Source of the DNA: Mogibacterium sp.
Lineage (GTDB): Bacteria; Bacillota; Clostridia; Peptostreptococcales; Anaerovoracaceae
Direction of reading: 5' to 3'
Length of the DNA: 64,000 nucleotides
NCBI GenBank assembly: GCA_017403955.1
Contig: JAFRDH010000004.1
Location: 1 to 64,000, forward strand
Both the position numbers and the translations under genes were made by a program. The notes below the pieces were generated by a model. The model was not told the DNA's origin and did not search any database. It was given only the letters and a program-made list of their open reading frames with translations. Every line of letters starts with the position of its first letter. Positions within the stretch are counted from its first letter, which is position 1. Below are positions 39,904 through 48,146 of this stretch, piece by piece.

Positions 39904-41361
39904 ATGATCCATCAATTCAAATTCAATGGTTTTAATATAGTAGTGGACGCTAACAGTGCGTCTGTTCATTCTGTAGACGATGCTGCATATGATGTTATCA
40001 GCCGCTGCGATGAACTTATTATGAGCCATCCCGGTAACAGCCTCAAGAAAAGAGCGCTTGAGATACTGGGAGATCCTGCTTTCCGGAACGATCTGGCTGC
40101 TGAATTATCTGCTGTATATGAAATCCCGCAATCAGACTTAAGTGAGGTCATGGATGATCTTATTGAGCTTTGCAGTGAAGGCCTCATATGGTCAGATGAC
40201 CCTTATGAAGAGGCTGCAGGAGATCTCAAACTCAAGCAGTCTGTCCTCAAGGCTATCTGCCTTCATGTTGCTCACGGATGCAATATGGACTGCGAGTACT
40301 GCTTCGCAGGCAAAGGCGACTATTCGGGAAAGAGCGGTATCATGAGCCTCGAAACAGGGAAAAAAGCTCTGGATTATCTTGTTGCCAATTCGGGTAACAG
40401 GAAGCATCTTGAAGTTGATTTCTTCGGCGGAGAGCCGCTCCTGAACTGGGATGTATGCAAAAAGCTCGTTGAATACGGAAGAGAGCTTGAGAAGACGCAC
40501 AACAAGATCTTCAATTTCACCCTGACCACCAACGGCGTGCTCATCGATGAAGACGTAATAGATTTTACCGACAGAGAGATGGGGAATGTCGTTCTCAGCA
40601 TGGACGGCAGGAGAGAGACTCATGACAGAATGAGACATACCAAGTCAGGTGACGGCACATATGACAGGATAATGGACAACTTCAAGGCACTTGTCAGATC
40701 CAGAACAGACGATACGAAGGATCACCGTTCCTCAGAGTATTATATGCGCGGTACTTATACTGCATATAACAAAGATTTTTCAAGAGACGTCATAGCTATG
40801 GCAGACCTCGGGTTCCGTGAGACATCGATCGAACCGGTCGTTTCATCTCCGGATGTTCCGTATGCTCTTCATGAGGAGGACCTGCCGCAGCTGTTCGATG
40901 AATATGAAAAGCTCGCTCTTGAAATGTATGACAGACGGAAAAGAGGCGAAGGATTCAACTTCTATCACTATACTGTCAATCTGACCGGCGGACCTTGCAT
41001 TTACAAAAGAGTCGCTGGCTGCGGCGTTGCAACTGAGTACCTTGCAGTAACGCCTACAGGGGATCTCTATCCATGTCACCAGTTTGTCGGTGATGATGAT
41101 ATGATCGTCGGCAATATCTACGAGGGTATCACACACCCTGAGACAGTAAAGATATTCAGCGCAGGCAACAACCTTTACACAAGAGACGAGTGCAGGGGCT
41201 GCTGGGCAAAGCTTTACTGTGCGGGAGGATGCGCGGCGAATAACTATCATTCAAACGGTGATATCAATAAGGTGTATAAATTCGGCTGTGAGCTTCAGCG
41301 CAAACGTATCGAATGTGCTTTGATGCTCGCGGTATCCGGATCAGAAGAGCGATCTGAATGA
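39904..41361 (+). CDS. scfB: SCIFF radical-SAM maturase (thioether-forming)
   Basis: A 485-residue radical SAM/SPASM enzyme. An N-terminal peptide-recognition region (1-~110) precedes the C126-x3-C130-x2-C133 cluster motif 'HGCNMDCEYCFAGKGDYSG'. 'FFGGEPLLNW' (~180) and 'TTNGVLID' are SAM-binding elements. The C-terminal SPASM domain has cysteines in 'GGPCIYKRVAGCGV', 'YPCHQF', 'CRGCWAKLYCAGGC' and 'FGCELQRKRIEC', binding two auxiliary clusters. It modifies the adjacent peptide. The sequence looks intact although the peptide lacks the usual linkage residues. It lies just before rdgB. Confidence 0.95.
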   Translation: MIHQFKFNGFNIVVDANSASVHSVDDAAYDVISRCDELIMSHPGNSLKKRALEILGDPAFRNDLAAELSAVYEIPQSDLSEVMDDLIELCSEGLIWSDDPYEEAAGDLKLKQSVLKAICLHVAHGCNMDCEYCFAGKGDYSGKSGIMSLETGKKALDYLVANSGNRKHLEVDFFGGEPLLNWDVCKKLVEYGRELEKTHNKIFNFTLTTNGVLIDEDVIDFTDREMGNVVLSMDGRRETHDRMRHTKSGDGTYDRIMDNFKALVRSRTDDTKDHRSSEYYMRGTYTAYNKDFSRDVIAMADLGFRETSIEPVVSSPDVPYALHEEDLPQLFDEYEKLALEMYDRRKRGEGFNFYHYTVNLTGGPCIYKRVAGCGVATEYLAVTPTGDLYPCHQFVGDDDMIVGNIYEGITHPETVKIFSAGNNLYTRDECRGCWAKLYCAGGCAANNYHSNGDINKVYKFGCELQRKRIECALMLAVSGSEERSE

Positions 41362-41381
41362 TCGTGATACAGGAGGACAAA

Positions 41382-42038
41382 ATGAGAACTGCTATTCTTG
41401 CATCTCAGAATAAGAACAAGATCATCGAAATAAGTGCTATACTTAACAAATACGGACTTGATGTCATTGCAAGAGATGACGCAGGTATTCCGACAGACGA
41501 CATCGAGGAGACAGGAGAGACTTTTGAGGATAACTCTTACCTCAAGGCTCGTACTATCTTCGATATGATCAGGGAGAACCCTGATCTTGCAAAGTACCTC
41601 GGAAGTCCTGTTATAGCTGATGACTCCGGCCTGATGGTCGATGCTCTTGACGGAGCACCGGGGGTCTATAGTGCAAGATATGCCGGAGAAGGCTGCACTT
41701 ATGCAGATAATAATGTGAAGCTCCTTGCAGCTCTTGAGGGCGTTCCTGAAGAGAGAAGAGGGGCGGAGTTCGTGACTGTCATCACGCTTATCTATCCTGA
41801 TGACATTGATGTACCGGCCGCTGCTGTACACGAAGGAGACGTTTATGTTCTGAGAGCTATTGGCAGACTCAGAGGAAAGATAGCAGCAGAATCCAGAGGA
41901 ACTCAGGGTTTTGGCTATGATCCTGTTTTCATTCCGGACGGATACGGGAATACCTTCGGCGAACTTGGTACAGATTTCAAGAATACTATAAGCCACAGGG
42001 CAAGAGCGTTAATGGAGCTTGAAAGATTATTGGGTTAA
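41382..42038 (+). CDS. rdgB: XTP/dITP diphosphatase (RdgB/HAM1)
   Basis: A 218-residue house-cleaning pyrophosphatase that removes non-canonical purine triphosphates. 'ILASQNKNKIIEI' is the N-terminal substrate loop, 'PVIADDSGLMVDALDGAPGVYSARYAG' (~68-95) holds the catalytic Asp, and 'GFGYDPVFIP' with 'SHRARAL' ends the fold. ATG 41382 follows AGGAGG; the frame extends upstream into scfB. There is an insert of ~15 residues after 'VTVITLIYPDDI'. Confidence 0.94.
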   Translation: MRTAILASQNKNKIIEISAILNKYGLDVIARDDAGIPTDDIEETGETFEDNSYLKARTIFDMIRENPDLAKYLGSPVIADDSGLMVDALDGAPGVYSARYAGEGCTYADNNVKLLAALEGVPEERRGAEFVTVITLIYPDDIDVPAAAVHEGDVYVLRAIGRLRGKIAAESRGTQGFGYDPVFIPDGYGNTFGELGTDFKNTISHRARALMELERLLG

Positions 42039-42044
42039 TCTGAT

Positions 42045-43265
42045 ATGAGTGACTTCTGGCGTAATACCGTACAAGAGAATAACGAAGAGAATCATGACAA
42101 ATTGCCGCTGACATGGGAACGTGCCCGCAAGATAGGCTTCCATCTGTGGAGGCAGTTTGATGATCCGTATTATGCAGGATTTGCTGCACAGATCGCTTAT
42201 TTCTTCTTTATGGCATCTGTGCCGATGCTCATCGTACTGACACAGGTCCTCGGTATCTTTGATATCTCGATGGATTTTATCAAGGATTGGCTGGAAGAGC
42301 ATCTTTCTACAGAAATGGGAAGTTTCCTTTCGAGCCTGTTCAATGCATCATCTACAGCTGCATCGAACATTTTCCTCATTATATTGGCGTTATGGGCGGC
42401 TTCATCACTCGCTTTTTCGCTTTCAAGGCTTACTACGTACACACTCAGCTACGGACGCTACCGATTCAATTTCTTTGTAGAAAGAGCCAAGGCGATCCCT
42501 ATGGCCATGCTCTCTATACTGGCTGTTGCCGTAACACTGCTCGTTTATGTTTATGGAACAATGATCGCCAAGAGCGTATTCCACAGCAAGTTCCTGGTAG
42601 ATCTGATAACGAGTCTGAGAACACCTCTGATGGGAGTTCTGTTTTTCGTCATCATTCTGGCAAATTACTATCTGCTCCCGAGAATAAGGGTGCCTCTTGC
42701 AGCAGTACTGCCGGGTGCGGTCATTGCAACTCTGGGTATCTTGCTCGTTACATGGATATATTCGCTTTACACCTCAAAGTCATCTAACTACAACCTTTTG
42801 TATGGCGCTTTTTCCAATATCGTAGCGATGATGCTCTGGTTCTATCTCATCAGCTGGGTGCTCTGTATCGGCATGATGTTCAATAAATCGTGGGATATAC
42901 ACATGAGAAGAGGCAGGCTGACACCTGCCAAGATCAGAAAATATATAATCAAAAGCCATCCTGCCAAAGGTGAAGAAATGTTCAACAAGCTCATAATCGG
43001 CGATTATGACATGACTGACAGATCGCTTGACAGTCTGGCTGTTAAAGCTTCAAGAAAATTCGATCCGGGATATGCTGAGAAGCGTGAGCGGGAGATCCGG
43101 GAACTCCAGGATGAACGCAGGATACGGCTCAGAATAGAAAAAGAGATCGCAGACGAGTTACATGAATATCCTCTGATAGAATCAGACCCTCCGGAGGATG
43201 AAATAACCAGAACGGAAGACAAAAATGCACACAAGACGGACACTTCTTCTGATAATGAATCCTAA
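42045..43265 (+). CDS. YihY/BrkB family membrane protein
   Basis: A 406-residue protein with six helices between ~45 and ~290 and the family landmark 'DPYYAGFAAQIAYFFFMASVPMLIVL' (~46-70), 'YNLLYGAFSNIVAMMLWFYLISWVLCIG' (~248-275). The ~110-residue C-terminal tail is charged and probably cytoplasmic. Function uncertain (formerly misnamed RNase BN). Its end overlaps the lipid kinase start by 41 bases, so the genes are coupled. Confidence 0.9.
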   Translation: MSDFWRNTVQENNEENHDKLPLTWERARKIGFHLWRQFDDPYYAGFAAQIAYFFFMASVPMLIVLTQVLGIFDISMDFIKDWLEEHLSTEMGSFLSSLFNASSTAASNIFLIILALWAASSLAFSLSRLTTYTLSYGRYRFNFFVERAKAIPMAMLSILAVAVTLLVYVYGTMIAKSVFHSKFLVDLITSLRTPLMGVLFFVIILANYYLLPRIRVPLAAVLPGAVIATLGILLVTWIYSLYTSKSSNYNLLYGAFSNIVAMMLWFYLISWVLCIGMMFNKSWDIHMRRGRLTPAKIRKYIIKSHPAKGEEMFNKLIIGDYDMTDRSLDSLAVKASRKFDPGYAEKREREIRELQDERRIRLRIEKEIADELHEYPLIESDPPEDEITRTEDKNAHKTDTSSDNES

Positions 43266-44130
43266 ATCGGGCGTGATGCTTGCGCCAAAGTATTTGTCAG
43301 AACTGGTAGAAAGGTTTTCAAAAGCCGGTTTTCTGACTCAGATACTCATGACAGCCAAAAGGGGCGATGCCAGAGATTTTGCCGCTGAATACGGCGGAGA
43401 ATCAGACATAATAGCAGTGTCAGGAGGAGACGGCACACTCAATGAAGTCATCAACGGGATGATTTCTGCCGGTCATAAGACCCCGATCGGCTATATTCCG
43501 TCAGGGTCGACCAACGACTTCGCTAATTCGATAGGACTTCCTGAGTCGATTTATGACTGCACAGATCTCATCATTGAAGGCAATTCCCAGAAGTACGACA
43601 TAGGCTGCTTTAACGGACGATACTTCAGCTATATCGCCAGCTTCGGAGCCTTTACTTCGACGAGCTATTCCGTTCCGCAGAACATCAAGAATATGCTTGG
43701 ACATACTGCATATATTCTCGCAGGGATCAAAGACATCATGACAATAAAACCGATCCACGCGAGGATCACAACGGATAAGGGGACCGACCATGAGCGTATC
43801 TGCGAAGGAGAATACCTTTTCGGTGCAGTATGCAATTCGAGATCAGTAGCCGGCATTCTCAAACTCCCTGCGAGTGAAGTTGATATGAGTGACGGACTGA
43901 TGGAGGTTTTCCTGATAAAGATGCCTAGAGATCCGATCGCGCTCAACGATATCGCTATCAATATGCTTAACGGGTCATTCAAATCAAATCAGATCGACTT
44001 TTTCTCAGCTAAGAATATCGAAGTCGAAGTCGACAAGGGAACTCACTGGACTCTTGACGGAGAATACGAAGAAGGAAATGACATTTGCCATATCAGTACG
44101 GTAGAATCTGCAATAACACTCATCAAATAG
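43225..44130 (+). CDS. Diacylglycerol kinase-like lipid kinase (YegS/DgkB type)
   Basis: A 301-residue protein with the DAGK catalytic domain: 'LLIMNPKSG' (~8), 'VSGGDGTLNEVINGM' (~71-85) with the GGDGT nucleotide loop, and 'YIPSGSTNDFANSIGLP' (~97). It phosphorylates diacylglycerol or a related lipid at the membrane. The start at 43225 lies inside yihY; an internal ATG at 43255 is an alternative. Confidence 0.9.
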   Translation: MHTRRTLLLIMNPKSGVMLAPKYLSELVERFSKAGFLTQILMTAKRGDARDFAAEYGGESDIIAVSGGDGTLNEVINGMISAGHKTPIGYIPSGSTNDFANSIGLPESIYDCTDLIIEGNSQKYDIGCFNGRYFSYIASFGAFTSTSYSVPQNIKNMLGHTAYILAGIKDIMTIKPIHARITTDKGTDHERICEGEYLFGAVCNSRSVAGILKLPASEVDMSDGLMEVFLIKMPRDPIALNDIAINMLNGSFKSNQIDFFSAKNIEVEVDKGTHWTLDGEYEEGNDICHISTVESAITLIK

Positions 44131-44158
44131 CTTGGTGGCGGCAGTAAAGGAGGACGGA

Positions 44159-44821
44159 ATGCTAATCAAATTTATCGGACATGCATGTTTCAAGATCAGA
44201 GATAATGAAACCGGTTATTCGGTCATCTTCGATCCGTATCAGCCTGACTCTGTACCGGGATTGAAGAAAATCGTAGATCTTGCCAGCGAAGTGCTTTGTT
44301 CTCATGAACATTTTGACCACAACAGCAGAGATTCTGTCAAGGTAGAGAAAGCTTCGGAGAGCCCATATCTGGTCGAGTATATCGATACATGGCATGACCC
44401 TGAGAAAGGTTCACTTAGAGGGCCGAACCGCATCCACATTCTGACGGACAAGAAGACCGGTGAAAAACTGATCCACTACGGAGATATCGGAGAGGTTCTC
44501 GACGATCTTCTGACAGAAGAAAATCTGGCTCTCCTCAAGGATGCCGATGTGGCGCTTATACCTGTAGGCGGCACATATACATATGATGCGGATGAAGCGC
44601 TTGCACTTATTGACCGGACAACACCTAAACTGACAATACCTATGCATTTCAGATCAGAAGATGCCGGATTCGGTTTTGATAATATAGGCAGCATTGAAAA
44701 CTTCCTCAGGAAAGCACATGAGACCGGGCATGCCGTCAATGTATCACGTGTGTGTTTCTATGATACAGCTGAGTATGATCTGAAGGACTGTATTTTAGCG
44801 ATCAGACCACAAAATATATAA
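44159..44821 (+). CDS. UPF0173-type metal-dependent hydrolase
   Basis: A 220-residue metallo-beta-lactamase-fold protein. 'HACFKI' near the start, the H-x-H-x-D-H motif in 'CSHEHFDHNS' (~50), 'YGDIGEVL' (~108) and 'IPMHFRS' (~160) supply the dizinc site in the order of the UlaG-like/UPF0173 group. Substrate unknown. ATG 44159 follows AAAGGAGG. Probably part of the yihY-dgk operon. Confidence 0.9.
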   Translation: MLIKFIGHACFKIRDNETGYSVIFDPYQPDSVPGLKKIVDLASEVLCSHEHFDHNSRDSVKVEKASESPYLVEYIDTWHDPEKGSLRGPNRIHILTDKKTGEKLIHYGDIGEVLDDLLTEENLALLKDADVALIPVGGTYTYDADEALALIDRTTPKLTIPMHFRSEDAGFGFDNIGSIENFLRKAHETGHAVNVSRVCFYDTAEYDLKDCILAIRPQNI

Positions 44822-44858
44822 TCAATCAAAAGAAAGAAAAAGAAAGGGGTTCAATCAA

Positions 44859-45245
44859 ATGATCAAGGAATTTAAAGAGTTTATCAACAAAGGAAACGTA
44901 ATGGATATGGCTGTCGGCATCATCATCGGCGGCGCATTCACAAAGATCGTAACAGCACTCGTTGAGAGTATCCTTATGCCTGTTATCGGCGTTATCAGCG
45001 GTGGAAAGAGCGTTGCTGATATGGCCGTTACAGTAGGAAATGCTGCTATCGGATACGGTGCATTCATTCAGGCTATCATCGACTTCCTGCTTGTAGCTAT
45101 CGTTCTCTTCCTCATCATCAGAGCTATCAACAAGGCTAAGAATGCAATGGTCAAGGAAGAAGAACCTGCTCCTGCAGAAGAGCCGGCAGTACCTGAAGAT
45201 ATCGCACTTCTCACAGAGATCAGAGACCTTCTCAAGATTAAGTAA
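44859..45245 (+). CDS. mscL: Large-conductance mechanosensitive channel MscL
   Basis: A 128-residue MscL. TM1 'NVMDMAVGIIIGGAFTKIVTALVESILMPVIG' (~13-44) holds the glycine-rich pore constriction, the periplasmic loop follows, then TM2 'AIIDFLLVAIVLFLIIRAINK' (~68-90) and a short cytoplasmic helix. It opens at high membrane tension to release solutes. The periplasmic loop is shorter than in E. coli, normal for Bacillota. Strong AAAGGGG site upstream. Confidence 0.96.
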   Translation: MIKEFKEFINKGNVMDMAVGIIIGGAFTKIVTALVESILMPVIGVISGGKSVADMAVTVGNAAIGYGAFIQAIIDFLLVAIVLFLIIRAINKAKNAMVKEEEPAPAEEPAVPEDIALLTEIRDLLKIK

Positions 45246-45269
45246 TGGATCTGCTCAGGGAGGATCAAT

Positions 45270-45419
45270 ATGGCTGACGAAATCAAAAAGAAAGAAGATG
45301 CCGAGCTTCGTGAATACATGAAGAAGTACATGGTCAGGCAGACTGTTGCTGCATTAGGAGGACTTATACTGACCGGTCTGATCGGATATCTCGGTAAAAG
45401 AAAAGAACTCAGAAAATGA
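45270..45419 (+). CDS. Small single-pass membrane protein (49 aa)
   Basis: A 49-residue open frame with GGGAGGA seven bases upstream. A charged helix (MADEIKKKEDAELREYMKKY) precedes a C-terminal hydrophobic segment (VAALGGLILTGLIGYLG) and a basic end, so it is probably anchored at the membrane. Its TGA overlaps the ATG of the next gene. Family unknown. Confidence 0.65.
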   Translation: MADEIKKKEDAELREYMKKYMVRQTVAALGGLILTGLIGYLGKRKELRK

Positions 45420-45736
45420 AGTTATATCTTGATGACTACCGGAGACCGCCAAGAGGAGAGGGATACGCATCTGCAGACAACTATGCAGACTTTCTGGCAC
45501 TTCTGGATCAATACAGAAGCTGCCTGGAACTTGTGGATCTTGACTATGATCTTGGCTGGGACAGCAGATTTACAGGCTTTGATGCACTCAAATATATGAA
45601 GAGGCATGACATCAGGCCGCAGCATATCAATATACATTCCACTCATATCACAGGACGTGATCTGATGATGCGATATGCTGCTGCAAACTTTCCGGATGCT
45701 CTGCTTACAGGAACAGTTACCAGGAGGAATTATTAA
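45416..45736 (+). CDS. Cyclic-phosphate-processing receiver-domain protein
   Basis: A 106-residue protein with 'LYLDDYRRPP' at the start and 'VDLDYDLG' near residue 40, the conserved acidic pocket of the receiver-like family linked to cyclic-phosphate processing. 'NIHSTHITGRDLM' near 75 adds a His pair. It overlaps the preceding small gene (ATGA) and abuts the next one. Biochemical role not established. Confidence 0.8.
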   Translation: MKLYLDDYRRPPRGEGYASADNYADFLALLDQYRSCLELVDLDYDLGWDSRFTGFDALKYMKRHDIRPQHINIHSTHITGRDLMMRYAAANFPDALLTGTVTRRNY

Positions 45737-46000
45737 ATGTTTACATTAATGGTAATACTTGCAGTTATTTATGTCTTCTTGAAGGTCAGCAATACCAGAG
45801 CGAAATTTGCTGAGGCTGATGCAAGAAGAGCAGCAGAGGAAGCTGCTCAGGCAGAGGCCGAGGCCATGGAAGAATTCGAAGAGGAAGAAGAAATCAGGAA
45901 TACAGCTATCGATGTCGATGCCGACACTATCGAGACATCTGAACCTGAAGATGTCGCATTCGTAGTAGAAGAGGTCGAAGAGGTAGAAGCAGTACACTGA
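45737..46000 (+). CDS. Small membrane-anchored acidic protein
   Basis: An 87-residue protein: one N-terminal helix (residues 1-16), then an Ala/Glu-rich helical stretch (~25-50, coiled-coil-like) and an acidic tail. AGGAGG precedes the ATG directly after the receiver gene. No family recognised. Confidence 0.65.
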   Translation: MFTLMVILAVIYVFLKVSNTRAKFAEADARRAAEEAAQAEAEAMEEFEEEEEIRNTAIDVDADTIETSEPEDVAFVVEEVEEVEAVH

Positions 46001-46025
46001 GATCCATATCATTAAGGTTGAAACA

Positions 46026-46064
46026 AAAAGGCGTTTGTCACTATGATGATGACAAACGCCTTTT
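46026..46064. terminator. Bidirectional terminator
   Basis: Fifteen-base-pair stem AAAAGGCGTTTGTCA / TGACAAACGCCTTTT between convergent genes. Confidence 0.93.
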
Positions 46065-46084
46065 GTTATTATGATTTTTGTTGT

Positions 46085-48004
46085 TTATTTCTTGAGTCCG
46101 TGTCTTCCTTTGATGCCATTGATAGGAGTCAGCTTGAGATATTCTTCAAGAGGAGCATCGTTGAGGCAAAGCTCAATGATCTGACGTCCGAGCGGATCCA
46201 GCTCAGGAACGAGGAACTTCTGCAGTTCTTCCTTGAAGAAATCAGTGAGAATCTTCGCGCACTCATCATAACCGTCTTCGCCGAGTTTGGACTGAAGCTC
46301 AGGTCTTAGGAATGTACGTCTTACATACTGACCGTCGAGCTTCATCTCATCGAGTGAATAACCGAAGAGTGGGCAGCGTGATTCAACAAGGTGACGGGCT
46401 TTGACAGTTCCGCCGTGTCTTGCGAGATACTCTCTCGAGATCCACTCAGCTGTAAAACCTACTTTGTAAGCGCCGATATGCTGGTTCGGAACAAGTATGT
46501 TGAGAGTGTTAGGAGTATCTATGATCTGATGCAGGAGCATGTTGGCCTGTGTTACCTTGAGCCCTGTTGCGAATGGCCAGTATGAGCCGACTCCTTCAGC
46601 CGAAAGGCCGCTTCCAGGAGAACTCTCTGCGATCGAAGGATTCTTGAATCCGCGAGGTGAGATCAGTCTCCAGAGCCATGCAAGTGATGGAGGAACGATC
46701 TGGACGAATCCCATGATACCGTAGTTAGGATTTTCTCTTGTGCTAGGCGGCATTCTTACACCGAATGAACGGATGTCTACATCGAGAGGCTCATCGCCGG
46801 GGATTATTCCGTCTATCATCTCACGAGGAATGATAACTCTCGGATTGGAGCAAGGTTTGCCGGATTTCTCGACAGTGTGCTCCCAGATAAGGCATGTAGC
46901 GCCCGGTGTTCCATCGATATTAAAGAATTCCAGAGGTTCACTCGGATGGATACTGATCCTCTCATAGAGAGGAATGTTGCCGTAATAATTGTCGCCGTCA
47001 ACTCTCAGGAACCAGCCGTTCTCAGCATCAGTTATTACAAGTTTGCCGGAACTATCCTGCATATCGCAGTGTGCCATTACCATATCGTCAGCGATAGGGA
47101 AAATTGAGCATGTATCACCGAGCGTGAGGTAATACTTCTCATCTGTTATTGTGTGGGTTGCAAGAAGAACTCTGTTGTCTTTTTCTCTTCTGATATGCTC
47201 GAGCATTTCACTCTTGCCTCCGCCGGAAGCACCTTCGTGCATGAAAACAAGCTCGTTTTCGTACGGTGTCTGGAGAAGGGCAGCTGATGCGTGGTTAGTT
47301 ATCCAGCCTTCGCGTTCTCCTATATCAAGAAGGATCGAGAAAACACCTTTCTTGGCACTTGGGCCCGGATAGAGGTTATAAGAGAAGACCTCATGGAGTT
47401 CTTCTGATCTGCAGTGGACTACAGCCTGCTTGCCGCCGAAGTGGGAATGTCTGAAAGGCGGAGCAACATAAATGATCGAGCGAGGCTTGTATCCGTCCTC
47501 GATGTCATTGATGCTGACAAAGTCCTGAATGTTCGCAAGAGCATAAGCGAAAAATGCTGCATTAGCAGGGCATACGACAAGGCATGAATAACCGTGATAT
47601 TTGCCTCCGATGCTTACAGGCATTACGATCAGCTGCTGCTCAGAGAGCCATTTCATTGTTGCTGCACGGAGTTCAGGGAATTCCATGTTCCATACATCCT
47701 TGAATTTCGGCTTGTCTGTCGGGAAGTCATCGCCTATGTACATGCAGTTAGGATCTCTGCGGCGCATATATTCCTCAGTGAAATTGACTGATGAGCCGTT
47801 CTTACAGCGGACTACTTCTGCTTCCTGGATATATCCGTTACCCGGAACAGTGTAACCTACAATATGTACAGCTCCTCCGGAAGTTCCGAAGCAAAGTTCG
47901 TAAAGTTCTTTCTTGTCCTCCGGTGAGATAACTCCCGGTGAAGCTGAAAGTGCTTTCATAAGATCATCCGGGATTATAAAATTCTTGTAACTATCTTTCT
48001 TCAT
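46085..48004 (-). CDS. DUF4914 family protein, PEP carboxykinase-like P-loop
   Basis: A 639-residue soluble protein matching, as far as I can tell, the DUF4914 family of Bacillota. A P-loop 'HEGASGGGKSEMLEHI' (~265) resembles the kinase-1a loop of phosphoenolpyruvate carboxykinase rather than a standard Walker A, followed by 'LVITDAENGWFLRVDGDNY' (~335-353), where PEPCK has its second Asp motif. A nucleotide-dependent kinase or carboxykinase-like activity is inference. It is monocistronic, with its own promoter (48054-48082), and divergent from the GH2-galactokinase gene. Confidence 0.75.
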   Translation of the reverse strand: MKKDSYKNFIIPDDLMKALSASPGVISPEDKKELYELCFGTSGGAVHIVGYTVPGNGYIQEAEVVRCKNGSSVNFTEEYMRRRDPNCMYIGDDFPTDKPKFKDVWNMEFPELRAATMKWLSEQQLIVMPVSIGGKYHGYSCLVVCPANAAFFAYALANIQDFVSINDIEDGYKPRSIIYVAPPFRHSHFGGKQAVVHCRSEELHEVFSYNLYPGPSAKKGVFSILLDIGEREGWITNHASAALLQTPYENELVFMHEGASGGGKSEMLEHIRREKDNRVLLATHTITDEKYYLTLGDTCSIFPIADDMVMAHCDMQDSSGKLVITDAENGWFLRVDGDNYYGNIPLYERISIHPSEPLEFFNIDGTPGATCLIWEHTVEKSGKPCSNPRVIIPREMIDGIIPGDEPLDVDIRSFGVRMPPSTRENPNYGIMGFVQIVPPSLAWLWRLISPRGFKNPSIAESSPGSGLSAEGVGSYWPFATGLKVTQANMLLHQIIDTPNTLNILVPNQHIGAYKVGFTAEWISREYLARHGGTVKARHLVESRCPLFGYSLDEMKLDGQYVRRTFLRPELQSKLGEDGYDECAKILTDFFKEELQKFLVPELDPLGRQIIELCLNDAPLEEYLKLTPINGIKGRHGLKK

Positions 48005-48053
48005 AAATCTTTGTCCTTAGCTTAATGTCTTTTTTGAAATACAAACTCCACAT

Positions 48054-48082
48054 ATTTTACTATTGTATTTTTGTGTATGCAA
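48054..48082 (-). promoter_or_regulatory. Promoter of the DUF4914 gene
   Basis: On the minus strand TTGCAT (48077-48082), 17 bases, TAAAAT (48054-48059). Confidence 0.65.
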
Positions 48083-48102
48083 GCTTTTGCTGCAATTGTT
48101 CA

Positions 48103-48111
48103 TGATATAAT
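48103..48111 (+). promoter_or_regulatory. Extended -10 promoter of the fusion gene
   Basis: TGATATAAT, 36 bases before ATG 48147. Confidence 0.6.
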
Positions 48112-48146
48112 TAATTATCTTTTGCATAATTCGGAGAATAATACAA

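Noticed and set aside
41295-41996. 233-residue frame opposite rdgB
   Set aside because: Antisense shadow; Cys/Ser/Ile-rich composition typical of reversed coding sequence.
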